Assembly: GCF_000247815.1 (NCBI RefSeq) | Contig: NC_021674.1 | Span: 11,416,793-11,480,792, forward strand | DNA from: Ficedula albicollis | Lineage: Eukaryota > Chordata > Aves > Passeriformes > Muscicapidae | Direction of reading: 5' to 3' | Length of the DNA: 64,000 bases | Part shown: positions 23,001 to 32,822 of the stretch, piece by piece | Numbering within the stretch: the stretch's first letter is position 1 | Layout of the letters: each line of letters begins with the position of its first letter | Notes under the pieces: model-generated | Databases searched by the model: none | The model's input: only the letters and a program-made list of their open reading frames with translations | Told to the model about the DNA's origin: nothing | Program-made: the position numbers and the translations under genes

Positions 23001-24174
23001 GCTATGTAAGGTACTGGTGGTGCTATTTGTGCCTGGAGCTCTTACCTGAGGTTTCAAGAGTGTGCTGAGAAGTGCTTGTGGTTAATTTAAAGAGTTAGGA
23101 TTTGGGCTTGGTCTGTAGCTAAAGAAAAAATACATATTCATCATTTCATATGAAAGCTGGTGACAACTGCTCAACAGATAAGTTAGCTAAATCGATATAA
23201 TTGAATGGTTATTTCTAGATGAGGTGAGAATGAAAAAATGGGAGGGTGGGAGGAAGAGAAATGAACATGATTTTACTCAGAGATGTGACTTAAGGACAGA
23301 ATAAAACATGATTGGAATATTAACAGGCCATGACTAGTTAAGAATTTTGGACATTTAAGAAAAGAGGTGTCACAGATGTTGAGAGCGAGGCTTAAACACA
23401 TCTGCCAAAAGGCAGTTCTGAAGGAAATTATCTTCAGAAGGGAAACACAGACTATCCAGCATGAAGGTAAGTGCAGAACCTAGGAGGTGAGTGATCTAGA
23501 TTTCCTTCTCTTATGTGAAGCTCAGGAAAGAAGTGAGTAGGAATTAAGTCATACCAGCTTCCTAGGACTAAAAATAAAAAGGATGGATGGATGGATGGAT
23601 GGATGGATGGATGGATGGATGGATGGATGGATGGATGGATGGATGGATGGATGGATGGATGGATGGATGGATGGATGGATGGATGGATGGATGGATGATG
23701 GATTGATGATGGATGGATGGATGGATGGATGGATGGATGGATGGATGGGTGGGTGGATGGATGGATGGATGGATGGGTGGGTGGAGGCAGAAAAACTAGG
23801 GTCAGAGTAGGCATCTAGCAGTAACCACAGGCTTAACTGGAAGATAGATGTGTTGTTTAGGTGATTCTTTCTTTTGAGGAGGGACGCTTAATTGTGTGGG
23901 CTCTGGAAGGGATCTTGAGCTCTACATTTATTAGTCATGAATACATGACATTTTTGTCCCTACAGGAAAAAGGGCTGTGGAGAAAGATGGTGTCAGTGAC
24001 GGTGAAGCCAATGAATATGACCTCGATGACAGCTTTCTAGACGACAAGGAGGAGGAGGAGTGCGAACCTACTGATGAAGACTCGGACTGGGAACCAAGTT
24101 CAGAAGAAAAGGATAATGAAGATGCTGAGACACCTGTGCAAAAAGCACATAGATTTGTTAGGATCAAAAAATAG
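7890..24174 (+). CDS. APLF: Aprataxin and PNKP-like factor (eight coding exons seen, N-terminus missing)
   Basis: Exons 7890-8027, 8965-9088, 11248-11426, 14917-15305, 17872-17997, 19214-19260, 20235-20273 and 23966-24174 join with GT/AG borders and matching phases into 416 codons plus TAG. APLF is a nuclear double-strand-break repair factor. It binds Ku through a short basic motif, poly(ADP-ribose) through tandem PBZ fingers and histones through an acidic tail. All three are visible: [10 protein letters not shown] in the second exon, two fingers with C-x5-C-x6-H-x5-H spacing across exons five to seven, and a C-terminus rich in D and E with [12 protein letters not shown] and [10 protein letters not shown]. 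Human APLF (511 residues) has about 105 more N-terminal residues forming the FHA domain that binds XRCC1 and XRCC4. Those exons were not found, so this entry is partial. An internal start at 7929 is possible but unproven. Confidence 0.92.
8466..8767 (+). repeat. (TTTTG)n microsatellite in an APLF intron, about 60 units
   Basis: A perfect pentanucleotide run with no interruption over 302 bp. Because 5 and 3 share no factor, it is open in several frames and produces false repetitive proteins on both strands. Confidence 0.99.
8965..9088 (+). CDS. APLF: APLF exon with the Ku-binding motif
   Basis: Acceptor TTTCAG at 8959-8964 and donor GTAGGT at 9089. It encodes [10 protein letters not shown], then [17 protein letters not shown], then PVMTGG. 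In human APLF the matching RKRILPTWML segment binds the Ku80 vWA domain. Exon start phase 0, end phase 1. Confidence 0.9.
9089..11247 (+). other. APLF intron
   Basis: Intron between the Ku-motif exon and the next exon. It holds the reverse-oriented solo LTR at 10545-11021. A short open stretch after a good acceptor near 9634 ([15 protein letters not shown]) matches no known APLF exon and is not called. Confidence 0.8.
10545..11021 (-). mobile_element. Solo LTR, family C, minus orientation
   Basis: Read on the minus strand it starts TGTGGAGG and contains a TATATAAACC promoter-like box, ACGAATAAAGCTGC with the AATAAA signal, and CTTCTCTGGAAGGTCGTG near the 3' end. It is homologous throughout to the plus-strand LTR at 28701-29169. 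The flanks show only an imperfect 6-bp match (AACATA versus AACAAT), so the 3' edge may be off by a few bases. Confidence 0.85.
11248..11426 (+). CDS. APLF: APLF exon, basic linker
   Basis: Acceptor TTTTTAAG at 11240-11247 and donor GTAACT at 11427. The frame (phase 1 to phase 0) reads [19 protein letters not shown] and ends IPVPSSQ. It is lysine- and glutamate-rich with low conservation, like the matching human linker. Phase agreement with both neighbours is the main support. Confidence 0.75.
11908..12098 (-). mobile_element. Partial LTR, family D
   Basis: Read on the minus strand it starts TGTTGGGGGTTGAGTG and continues through an ACCCAGGATCTTTGACGAC block. It matches the first 208 bp of the LTR at 12451-13024, then stops at 11908. 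It may be the truncated partner LTR of that copy or an independent fragment. Confidence 0.75.
12451..13024 (-). mobile_element. LTR, family D, minus orientation
   Basis: On the minus strand it runs from TGTTGGGGGTCGAGTG at 13024 to about GATTCAAACA at 12451. The middle is GC-rich (near 12630-12800), and about 18 bp (CACG..CCCCTCCGG) are duplicated near 12856. The 5' 200 bp repeat at 11908-12098 in the same orientation. No retroviral genes were recognised between the two. Confidence 0.7.
14738..14815 (+). mobile_element. CR1 3'-end fragment
   Basis: Contains CAATCTTTCAAGGTCC, TTTCTAACCTGGGCTG and TTCTGTAACTGA, a decayed form of the CR1 3' terminus. Plus orientation, about 100 bp upstream of an APLF exon. 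Confidence 0.7.
14917..15305 (+). CDS. APLF: APLF exon, linker and first half of PBZ1
   Basis: Acceptor CCACAG at 14911-14916 and donor GTAAAG at 15306. It is 389 bp, phase 0 to phase 2. Most of it is a polar, Ser/Thr/Glu-rich linker ([14 protein letters not shown] to DASEISKQ). It ends [14 protein letters not shown], which holds the two cysteines of the first poly(ADP-ribose)-binding zinc finger. Confidence 0.95.
15306..17871 (+). other. APLF intron
   Basis: AT-rich intron that splits PBZ1 between its cysteines and histidines. I see no repeat end, RNA gene or further exon. Confidence 0.8.
17872..17997 (+). CDS. APLF: APLF exon, second half of PBZ1 and first half of PBZ2
   Basis: Acceptor TTTGCAG at 17865-17871 and donor GTGAGA at 17998. 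It encodes [11 protein letters not shown], closing PBZ1 (C-x5-C-x6-H-x5-H). A spacer with DDDYHD and DNDNRPE follows, then CPYGMACYR, opening PBZ2. Phase 2 at both ends. Confidence 0.97.
17998..19213 (+). other. APLF intron
   Basis: AT-rich intron interrupting PBZ2 at the same codon position as the intron in PBZ1, as expected if the two fingers arose by exon duplication. No other feature was seen. Confidence 0.8.
19214..19260 (+). CDS. APLF: APLF exon, second half of PBZ2
   Basis: Acceptor TTTGCAG at 19207-19213 and donor GTGGGC at 19261. It encodes [15 protein letters not shown], supplying the two histidines of PBZ2. Only 47 bp, phase 2 to phase 1. Confidence 0.95.
19276..19332 (-). mobile_element. 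CR1 3'-end fragment, minus orientation
   Basis: Contains ATAGAAAATTCTGAATTGG, AGGGACCCGCAAGGACCAT and AAGTCCATC, a short decayed CR1 3' terminus in reverse orientation, 15 bp after an APLF exon. Confidence 0.65.
20235..20273 (+). CDS. APLF: APLF 39-bp exon
   Basis: Acceptor TTCTTTAG at 20227-20234 and donor GTGAGT at 20274. It encodes [14 protein letters not shown] across the junctions, phase 1 to phase 1. Being a multiple of three it could be skipped without a frameshift. Human APLF shows no strong match here, so the call rests on splice sites and phase. Confidence 0.7.
20274..23965 (+). other. APLF last intron
   Basis: Intron of 3.7 kb, mostly AT-rich unique sequence, with a GGAT microsatellite at 23581-23785. 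No further exon or RNA gene was recognised. Confidence 0.8.
23581..23785 (+). repeat. (GGAT)n microsatellite
   Basis: About 50 GGAT units with a break near 23697-23712 (GATGATGGATTGATGATGG) and GGGT variants toward the end. It lies in the last APLF intron, 180 bp before the terminal exon. Confidence 0.98.
23966..24174 (+). CDS. APLF: APLF terminal coding exon, acidic tail
   Basis: Acceptor CCCTACAG at 23958-23965, stop TAG at 24172-24174. It encodes [41 protein letters not shown] and a basic end HRFVRIKK. The acidic stretch matches the histone-binding C-terminal region of APLF. Confidence 0.97.
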
Positions 24175-24425
24175 CTGCTCAGAACAGCCTTATGAATGTT
24201 TCTTGTGGTTGTGTTTAAACATGGTTGCACAAAGGAGAGGAATTGGTTGAAATTTTTTTTTCTCCATGATGTAGGCACTACAGGAAGGTAATAATGGGAG
24301 GAAGGAATTCTGCAATGCCTTTCTTGTCCATATGTATTATTTTGGGGCTGGTATGGTGTTTGTTTTATTAAGTTGTGGGCCCAGAGGATAGAGTTGTGAA
24401 CATTTTTGGTTGTTTTTTTTTTTTT

Positions 24426-24763
<338 letters not shown>

Positions 24764-25136
24764 GCAAAGCCATTGGTATCTCATATTTTGAAATACAATT
24801 TTAAAGGTTGTTAAAACTTCATCTTCCTGTACTTGAAAGAAATATTTGTGGTAGGAATGCCTAAGCCATTTCTGTCGTTGAGTTAGTGGAGTTTTAAACT
24901 TCGTTACTCTGCCCCCATCTTTCCCAGGTGACGTTTTTTTGGTTCTCTTCAAGTGCAGTAGTTAAATACAGGTTGTCTAAATCACTTGAGAACAGGATCT
25001 GAGTGTATTGAACCGCTTGATTCTCTCAACAACAATTATAGTGTTATTTGCTTTAATTACAACAGTACCTCTTCTGTGTACATCACTGGAATTGTGTCAA
25101 TTCTCAGCAAAGTCTTGATGACTGTATTTTTGCATA

Positions 25137-25142
25137 ATTAAA
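25137..25142 (+). terminator. APLF: ATTAAA polyadenylation signal, likely APLF
   Basis: ATTAAA followed within 30 bp by CAGTGGGAAGAGTGTGTAACTG-like GT-rich sequence. It is the first good signal after the stop codon on this strand. Confidence 0.5.
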
Positions 25143-25160
25143 CTTGTAACATACAGTGGG

Positions 25161-25984
25161 AAGAGTGTGTAACTGTGTCTGTGATTTCTAAAGACATTGT
25201 TGGAAGATTTTGCCGTCAGTGTGTTCCTCACTCCCCTGAGCTTCTTAGAAAGCAAGTTAAAAGGTTTTACTATATTTTGGGACAGATGACTGTGAATTTG
25301 ACACCTTTTTTGTCAAAGTCCTGAAGTTTAGCAGGGAAACATTTTTGTATGGCTTCAAGGAGGCATCCAAATATGCTCCAGCTGGTTTTATGGACTTTTC
25401 AGGAGGATTTTGTGGATGTGCCCTCTACAACACCAATGCACTGGTTTTTGACTGAGCTTGTGTGATTGTCTTGTTGTGAAGAGGCTCCTCTTACAGGAAA
25501 AACTGCCAAGAGGGAAATCAAATCAAGCATTGCCTGGGCCTTGCCACTACTGCAGTGAGCTGTGTGCGGGCTCGTCTCTCTCAGCTGAGATCTGCTCCCA
25601 TCACGCTAGGGCTGTCTTGGGCAGGGAAGTTGCCCTATGAATGAAGCTGCTGGCCTCAGGGGAAGCTGCCCTTGCGGCTAGGAGGCAGAAAAGCCCAGAC
25701 CTGGCTGGAGCTGAGCTGTGTCAAAGAGGAACTGTCTCAGCAAGCCCTGCCCAGGAGGCACCTCCACAAGCAGGTGCGTGCAGCTGCCACAGGCTGGAGC
25801 AGTGCTCTCTGGCAGAAGAGGAGGAGAGGGAGCCAGCCTCATGCCAAAGTGTTGGCAAGGGAGAAGCCACTTTCTTCTGGGGCACAGGAGATGTGTGCTT
25901 CAGGCTATAGAATGCAAGATGGGGCTGTAGAGCCTGAGGTCCCTGATTGGCTGTCAGGCAAAGTCCTTCCAGGGACAGAGCTTT
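25161..25984. other. Intergenic, possible retroelement remains
   Basis: GC content rises after 25450 (many CTGCC and GCAGG strings). This may be older retroelement sequence leading into the LTR at 25985, but I cannot name a family. Confidence 0.35.
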
Positions 25985-26417
25985 CCTCTGAAAGGAATGA
26001 GAGGGACATGTCTTTACAAACTGTGGGCCTGCTTGCAGATAAAGCCACATACTGATACGTGAAAGAAGCAATGGAAGGAACCATAAATTCCAGAGGAATT
26101 CCACTAATTGACACTGACTGTTGTTCACCCAAGACCTTACTAGATTCCTGGACTTAGAGAAGAAGAACAGAGATAGAAAGAAAAAGGGGGTCTGTATTAG
26201 GCAATTCAGGGAGTCTGTACCTCTCAAGTACCTCAGCCAAGGGGGAAAGAGAGAGAGAAATGCAGGAATGAGGATAAAAAGGAGGCTGAGTCCTCCAGCA
26301 GTTTGAGAGATCCTATGGGAGATGTCCCATGGCCTTTCTCTTTATTTGAATAAAGTTGCAGGACTCCTCGTCTCCTTTTAAGACATAAACTGATAGTGTG
26401 GTTTAGTTTTCCTGACA
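25985..26417 (+). mobile_element. LTR, family B, copy 1
   Basis: It contains ACAAACTGTGGGCCTG, GTCTGTACCTCTCAAGTACC, CCATGGCCTTTCTCTTTA, GAATAAAG and a TTTTCCTGACA end. It is homologous to 26944-27403 (reverse), 45720-46186, 58596-58978 and 61872-62095 (reverse). The AATAAA near the end fixes the orientation. The left edge is taken from where homology with copy 2 begins. Confidence 0.8.
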
Positions 26418-26943
26418 TCTCTATTTTCTGCCTCCTTAATACATAGTCTGTGTTAAGGCTCCCAACATATGTAACAGCTCCTATAGTAATTTTTCACCCC
26501 ATGTATAACATATGTTGAGACATAAGGAAAAGTCAGATTGGTCCCTTTCAGGTCCCCTTCCCTCTGCCAAGGGAGGGCATTCCCATGAGGTGAATTCACT
26601 CACTAGGGTGGAGGGATTTCCATCTGCCTCTTAGGTACAGTGCCATGTCTGGGCCTTGTGTTGGCATCTGGCATTGGGGAAAAGCTGCAGTGGGATTTGT
26701 GTTGCTTGTCTGTCTCCTGTGTGTTGGGTGCACAGGGAGGGTGAGGTGAAAGGGACCAGGGGAGCACAGATGCAGCTCCTGAGTGAAGTAGGAGCTCTCC
26801 AGGTAACTTGAAGGGGCTGTGGGGATTGTTTTGGGAGACACCTTGTATCTTGGCCTTGTGTGATTGCAGGTTTCTTCAAAGGCTAAGAAGTGGGTTGTGT
26901 ATTACAGTGTGTGCTGTGCCATGTTGTATTTACTGTATTTTAT
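26418..26943. other. Spacer between two inverted family B LTRs
   Basis: About 525 bp with no recognised coding content, lying between LTRs whose 3' ends face each other. Confidence 0.5.
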
Positions 26944-27403
26944 TGTTAGAAAAATTAATCCACAATGCCAGAGGTTTATGTCCAAAAAGGAGACAGAGGA
27001 GTCCTGTAACTTTATTCCAATAAAAGGGAGAGGCCATGGGGCATTTCCCATGGGGTCTCAAATTTCTGGAGGATACAGTCCTCATTTCCTCACTGCATTT
27101 TCCTCTTTCCCCCTTGGCTGAGGTACTTGAGAGGTACAGACTTCCTGAATCGCCTAATACAGACCCCCTTCTAATGTGCAAACCGCAGACCCCCCCATTC
27201 CCCTGTTTTTCTTTATATCTCTGTTCTTTATCTCTAGTCCAGGAATTTAGCACAGTCTTGGGTGAACAAAAGTCTATGTCAATTAGTGGAATTCCTCTGG
27301 AATTTATGGTTCCTTCCATTGCTTCTTTCACGTATCAGTATGTGGCTTTATCTGCACGCAGGCCCACAGTTTGTAAAGACACATCCCTCTCATTCCTTTC
27401 ATT
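26944..27403 (-). mobile_element. LTR, family B, copy 2, minus orientation
   Basis: The reverse complement matches copy 1 from ACAAACTGTGGGCCTG through CAGGAATT-like blocks to a CTAACA end. The internal TTTATTCC on the plus strand is the reverse of its AATAAA signal. The end CTAACA differs from the CTGACA of the other copies. Confidence 0.85.
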
Positions 27404-28551
27404 ATGGTGCTACTTGTGCTGTGTGCTGTCATTCATGTTTATTGTAGTTTACTTATTATAAATATATTGCAGAGTATGTACTGCATTATATCATGGTTTA
27501 TTGTGTAGCTGTTGTAGCATATGATACAGTATTTTGCATTATATCCATTGTAGGGTTTTATTGTCTTGTGTTCTTGTGGAGGAGCCAGTTCTTTGCCACA
27601 CCACAGGAGCCCTTTAATGTTCTCCTGTACACAAGGTCTTCCCTGTGCCACTCCTTAGGAGCATCTTTCCCTTGTCAACCTTCAGAAGTTCTTCACAGTG
27701 CAGCCCCACAGTTCTTCACAGTGCCATCTCTCAGGAGCCCTTCTGCCTGCAGCCTCATAGGAACCCTTTTTGTTGACCCTCAGGATCCCTTTGCCATGAG
27801 GCCCAGCTCTTTTTTGAATCTTAGATCGAATTTTCTTGGATTCCTTCACCACACTGCTGCCTAACTCCTATTGGAGTTGCTAATCATATCCTGGCGGAGG
27901 AGTCCTTGACTGGATATTGCTTACTGTCTCTTATAGTTTCCTCCTCACCTGGTATTTCCAGAGTGTTACCACATGGCCCTGGAGGGATTCTTCACACCTT
28001 TTTGGTGTTTTTTGGAGTGTTTTTCCATTTGGCTTTTTCAGAAGCTTCCACCTTTTTTGGGGACATTTCATCCTGTGGCTTTTTTCTTTATTTCTACAGT
28101 GCCTGGCATATATTGGAGCACTTTACAGAGCCATCCTGGAGCAGTACATCACCCCTGGCTCTTTCAGAGTGCCCAGATCCTATTGCTTTGCCTCAGCCTG
28201 CTTCCTATAATTGCTTTATATGTGTTACCTTCCACATTTTTTCTTCTGGAATCCACAGATGAGCAGGTAGAGTTTGCATGGAGTTTTTATGTACCTTTTC
28301 AGTTCAGGGATGAATTTTTCCAGGAAGCGTTACCATCTCAGTGTTTTCACTGAGAGTCACTTAGTGTCACTTTCTCTTGGTTTTGAAGAAGGTGAATTTA
28401 CACTTTAAGCAACTTTGTGCTCAGTGGTGTTTCTTATTATCTGTGATTATTTGGTGTTTTTTATAGTGGAATTTGTTCTACGTTCTTTTGTTCTGGTTGG
28501 TGTTACAAAGGTAGTTTTGAAGCTGCAGGAAATCGTGCCTCGTCAGTGGTT
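27404..28551. other. Intergenic DNA with a degenerate short tandem repeat
   Basis: T- and C-rich sequence of unknown origin. It includes the imperfect repeat at 27596-27805; no gene was recognised. Open frames of about 120 codons here have no recognisable domain. Confidence 0.4.
27596..27805 (+). repeat. Degenerate minisatellite, about 25-bp period
   Basis: Similar phrases recur: CAGGAGCCCTTT, TTAGGAGCATCTTTCCC, TCAGGAGCCCTTCTGCC, ATAGGAACCCTTTTTG and CAGGATCCCTTTGCC, about 25 bp apart in the last part. The units are diverged and the left part is irregular. Confidence 0.5.
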
Positions 28552-29403
28552 TTGAGGAACAGCTGAGGGAGCTGGGTGTGTTTAGCCAGGAGACGATGGG
28601 TCTCAGGGGTGACATTATCCCTCTCTACAATTACCTGAAAGAAAGTTGTAGCCAGGTGGGGATTAGTCTCTTCTCCCAGGGAACAGGACAAGAGAACATA
28701 TGTGGAGGCTGGTGAGCCTACAGGAATGGAATTAGCCGCTCTGCCTTGGAGAGAAGGTTCTTAGGCGCTCACCTTATTGATATTAGAAAAGAATAGTCCT
28801 CCCATAATGCCTCCCTGCTCTATTCAAATAATTTGTATCCCATTTGCTCTTCCCCCTTGTTCCTCCCCTGGCACCCTCAGCAAATTGGTTGGTCGCTCTA
28901 CCCCTCCCCTGAGCTTCCCTACGTAAACCCCTCTCCCCTGACACTGTTTGGAGTTTCTCGTCCCTGGCCCCCTTCAAGGAGGAGACCAATAAACCTGCTC
29001 TTCGGAACCCCACACAAGGCTCCCGTCCCTTTCTTCAGCATTGCCGAATTCATAAAAGAGCTCGATCACTTTTGCCCGGGAGCGAGGACGTTGCCTGTGC
29101 CACCAGGATGTCTTTTTTAAGACACTTCTCTGGAAGGTCGTGGCACTCCACCATCGCCCCGCTGCAACAAACATAGTCTTAAGCTGCACCGGGGGAGGTT
29201 CAGGTTGGACATTAGGAGGCATTTCCTTCACAGAAAGGGTAGTTAGACATTGGAATGGAGGTGGTGGAGTAAATGTCTCTGGAGGTGTTTAAGGAAAGAC
29301 TGGCACTTGGTGCCATAGTCTAGTTGATACAGTGGTGTTTGGCCAAAGGCTGGATTCAAGGATCTCAGAGGTCTTTTCCGACCTAATTGAGTCTGTGATT
29401 TAA
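28552..29403 (+). mobile_element. CR1 LINE 3' end interrupted by a solo LTR
   Basis: The left part (28552-28700) reads CAGCTGAGGGAGCTGGG, CTCTCTACAATTACCTGAAA and GGAACAGGACAAGAGAACATA. The right part resumes at AACATAGTCTTAAGCTGCACC and continues GGTTCAGGTTGGACATTAGG to CCGACCTAATTGAGTCTGTG. With the insert and one copy of AACATA removed, the two parts form a continuous CR1 3' end in plus orientation. Confidence 0.93.
28701..29169 (+). mobile_element. Solo LTR, family C, with 6-bp target duplication
   Basis: 469 bp from TGTGGAGG to GCTGCAACA, with GACCAATAAACCTGC as the AATAAA region. It is flanked on both sides by AACATA (28695-28700 and 29170-29175), the target duplication in the host CR1. 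A 6-bp duplication fits a class II (ERVK-type) integrase. It is homologous to the minus-strand LTR at 10545-11021. Confidence 0.95.
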
Positions 29404-30369
29404 GACTTTTCCTGGCAATGTGTGTTACAGTGCAGTCCATATGATCCTAAGAGAGTGTATGATCCAGTGTATGATAACAGAGCAAGATCTATGTGAATCT
29501 GAGGGACAAGTGTCTATCTTGCCTCAATTCTGTTTTTTTTCTGCTCAGTGGTGTGTTTTTCTGCACAGCTGCTATGGAGCATTTAGAAAGGGGTCAACTC
29601 AACCATCCAGCGTGCACCACAGCCCTGCCAACACAGGGAGAGGGAGAATGCAAACACTACAAACATTGGATAAGTGCCTGGGTACCCAGCTGTTAAAAGC
29701 TGAAGCATCTGTTGCTACTTGTTGGAGTCATGGGAATCCTGGGAATACTTGCATGACGCCATTCCCAAGGTGTTAGATGTGTGTGCTGATGATTGCAGTG
29801 ATGCTGTGCTGTAGAGACAGCAGCTGGAGGGTGCTGTTGCTACAGGAGAGGCTTAAAGAAGCAGCAGCACAGCAAAGTCTTAGCTGCTGAATGTGTCAGT
29901 CTTCACGGAAATTTTCTGTGCTGGCTATTTTGATGTACACTGACCTGGGATCTTGCAGGTCATCCCCCTTTTGTAGAGGGACAATTGCTTTAATTACACA
30001 GCCTTTGTTTTCTCAGTGCCTGTTGCTGAGAATAGCTGCTTTTTCTTCTCCTAATGCTGTCTTAGCCATCTTGGGTTACCATTTTAGCTTCCAGATGCAC
30101 CTGTGTTTATGTTCTTAAGTGTGAAGGAGCAGAGACTGAATTTTAGCTTCAAGTTATCCCTGGAGAAGCTGCTGTAGAAGGAAGTGAGCCTATGGTTTTG
30201 GAGCTGTGCTGCAGAAAGACAGCTGAGCAGTGATCTGGTGTGACTGCACCACAGTTTTACATTTAGCAGTAAAACCTGGAGCTAGCCACAACCGAGACAT
30301 GGTACTGGCTGATTCACTGCATGGTTATGTAAATGCTGCCAAAGGCTCTCAGGAGGATGCCTCACTCCC

Positions 30370-30510
30370 ACCCATCCATCCATCCATCCATCCATCCATC
30401 CATCCATCCATCCATCCATCCATCCATCCATCCATCCATCCATCCATCCATCCATCCATCCATCCATCCATCCATCCATCCATCCATCCATCCATCCATC
30501 CATCCATCCA
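30370..30510 (+). repeat. (CATC)n microsatellite
   Basis: About 35 perfect CATC units. It is the reverse complement of the GGAT array at 23581-23785. Confidence 0.99.
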
Positions 30511-32599
30511 ATTCTTGCATGATGGAGCCCTTATTGCATCTGTTCCCTAGAGCTTATAGTAGGCAACTGGTGGCCACAGAGGTCTTGCTGGAGTTTTTCC
30601 TGCCTTCCAGTAGGCAGGAGTTGTGTTGGAAAGGCCTGCTTCTCCTCTGAGACAGGTGCTGCCTTCTTCCCACTTTGTGCTTGTCTTTCTCTGTTAAGTC
30701 GTGGCTCTTACAAGCAGAGCTCTAGGTAGGTGCAGTCCAAAGTCAATTCCCCCTCCAAATGTTCTTTAGTAAGTTGTGTGGGTACAAAATAGGCCTTTTT
30801 GTTCTTTTCTTCCCTGCACAGCTCACCTAAGCCCTAGGGAATGTGGGGTCTGATCCTCTCCCTCAGACCCTGCCCTGCCTGCTCCCCCCTGCCTGAGGGA
30901 GCCAACTGGGTCATGGCCTGCTCCCAATGCCTGCACACTTCAGGAGCACCAGTTTTTAAGTGCCTTTTTGTCCCCATGCAAGGCTCCAGTCCTCTGCTTG
31001 CTGAAGCTCAGTTTGGGAGCAAATACTGTCTCTGAAAGTGCCATGTTTTTAGGCTGTTTGGAGTTGGAGCCGATACAAGCTAAGGGTAATGTGACTGCTT
31101 CGTGCTTGGATCAGGGAAGAGAACTGTCACCCTTTCTCAGTGGGAATCCCCCACTCTCTGTGCATGCTGCTCACAACAAATGCAGTTGAGGGCAGAGCAT
31201 GACTTCTCCTGCCCTATCCAGAGGTTCATGCAGCAACACTGCTTTGCTGCTAGGAGGACCTCAAAATATCAAAAATACAACAGTCCCAAAACACAAACCC
31301 TCAGTAGAGGCTGTGGAGGATGCTGCTTTGATGCCCTTGGCAGGCACAGGGATGAGAACAGTGGTTAGGCCAGACCACAAAAGCTCTCTTGGAACTCTCA
31401 GAGTGACTTCCAGAGTTTTAAAGCACTTTTTTGCCCCAGATTTTGTTTACTGCTGTATTTCTTGGTGGAAGTTTAAGGTTTTTTTATTAATTCAGATGGA
31501 TTTCCATAGTGTGGAAATTGTCAGTTGACTTTGTTGCACCAAAACCATGTAGGGAAAACAGGAGTATCAACACAATCTAATAACAAATAGTAATGCTAAT
31601 TAATCCCCAACAACTAGGGCAGGTTTCAGGAGATAAATATGGGAGAACAGTTTCAGAAGGAACCATGAGATTTCAGGTGAGGTTAGATTAAGATTAAGCC
31701 TTTTGATAGTGAAATACTTCAACTCTCAACTCTGGTCCTTTAAATTTCTGTGGCAGGCTGGAAAACAAATGGATTTAGTACTTACCCCTGTTCTTCAAAA
31801 CTGACATTTTGAAGGATGATTTCAGTCTTTTTTTTTTTTTGCCTAACAGCAAATGATTAAATAGTCTTCAACATATATTTAAGAGCAGCTAATGATGAAA
31901 GGCTTTGAGCATTTTAATGGACTTGAATATCCTTTTGCCCTTAAATTTAATTGATCGATTTTTCTTTAGCAGGAATGGGATCATTCACATTATTCAGTTG
32001 GGTAAGAAAGTGATGGCTAAGGGAAAAAGACAAAAAATAATTCAGAATACTGATACTGAAGCCATATTTTATTTGCAGGATTTGCTGCTCACTTTAAATT
32101 CACAAATAGACAAGTTATTTACCAAAACCATTTACTGCAAAAGTACGTGCAACCACATACTTTAAAACAGGAAGCATTTATCATCACGACAGAAAAGATT
32201 ATATTTCCATACATAGAAATCCATGATATCTTATGTGTAGTTGAAATGAGTAGATACTACTGTTACTGTCACCTACTTTGTCACAATTATAGTTAAGAAA
32301 CATCCAAAATGGAGTTGCACTAAATCATAACAGTAAAAGAAGCACTGTGGAAGGAAATGTAGAATTCATCCAGAGTTGTTGCCTTGTATCGGAGCAGACA
32401 ATAAGCCACTCAACTCAACTAGAAGCTGGCTCGCTGAAGCCTAAGCCTGTCTTGCTCCGAGAAAGATGGATCATCTTGAGATCTCCTTGGTATTTTGGCT
32501 TCGCTTATCCTTTATCATGAAGGTGTACAGACTTGGTAAGATGTCTGGTTGGATTTTTCCCACCACCATGCTGTAGTTTTATATGGATCCCACTAACAA

Positions 32600-32822
32600 G
32601 CAAGGAAAAACACATGAAATTCCATCTGAACATAAGAAAACACATTTTCACTGAGTGCAAGCTGTTGAACACTGACACTGGTGATCCAGGGAGACTATCA
32701 GCATTCCCTGGAGTCAGCCAAAGCCTAGCTGGACACAATCCAGTATGTAGAGTGAGCTTGACAAGGTGGAGATGTTTTTCCCAAATTCTACAATTTTGTG
32801 ATTGATTCTGTGAGGAACTCAG
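32600..32822 (+). mobile_element. CR1 LINE 3'-end fragment
   Basis: Contains TTCCATCTGAACATAAGAAA, CTTGACAAGGTGGAGATG, CCCAAATTCTACAATTTTGT and GATTGATTCTGTGAGG, recognisable as a diverged CR1 3' end in plus orientation. Confidence 0.7.

Noticed and set aside
23452..23814. IHPS and MDGW repeat proteins
   Set aside because: Translations of the GGAT array. The same applies at 30230-30650 for the CATC array.
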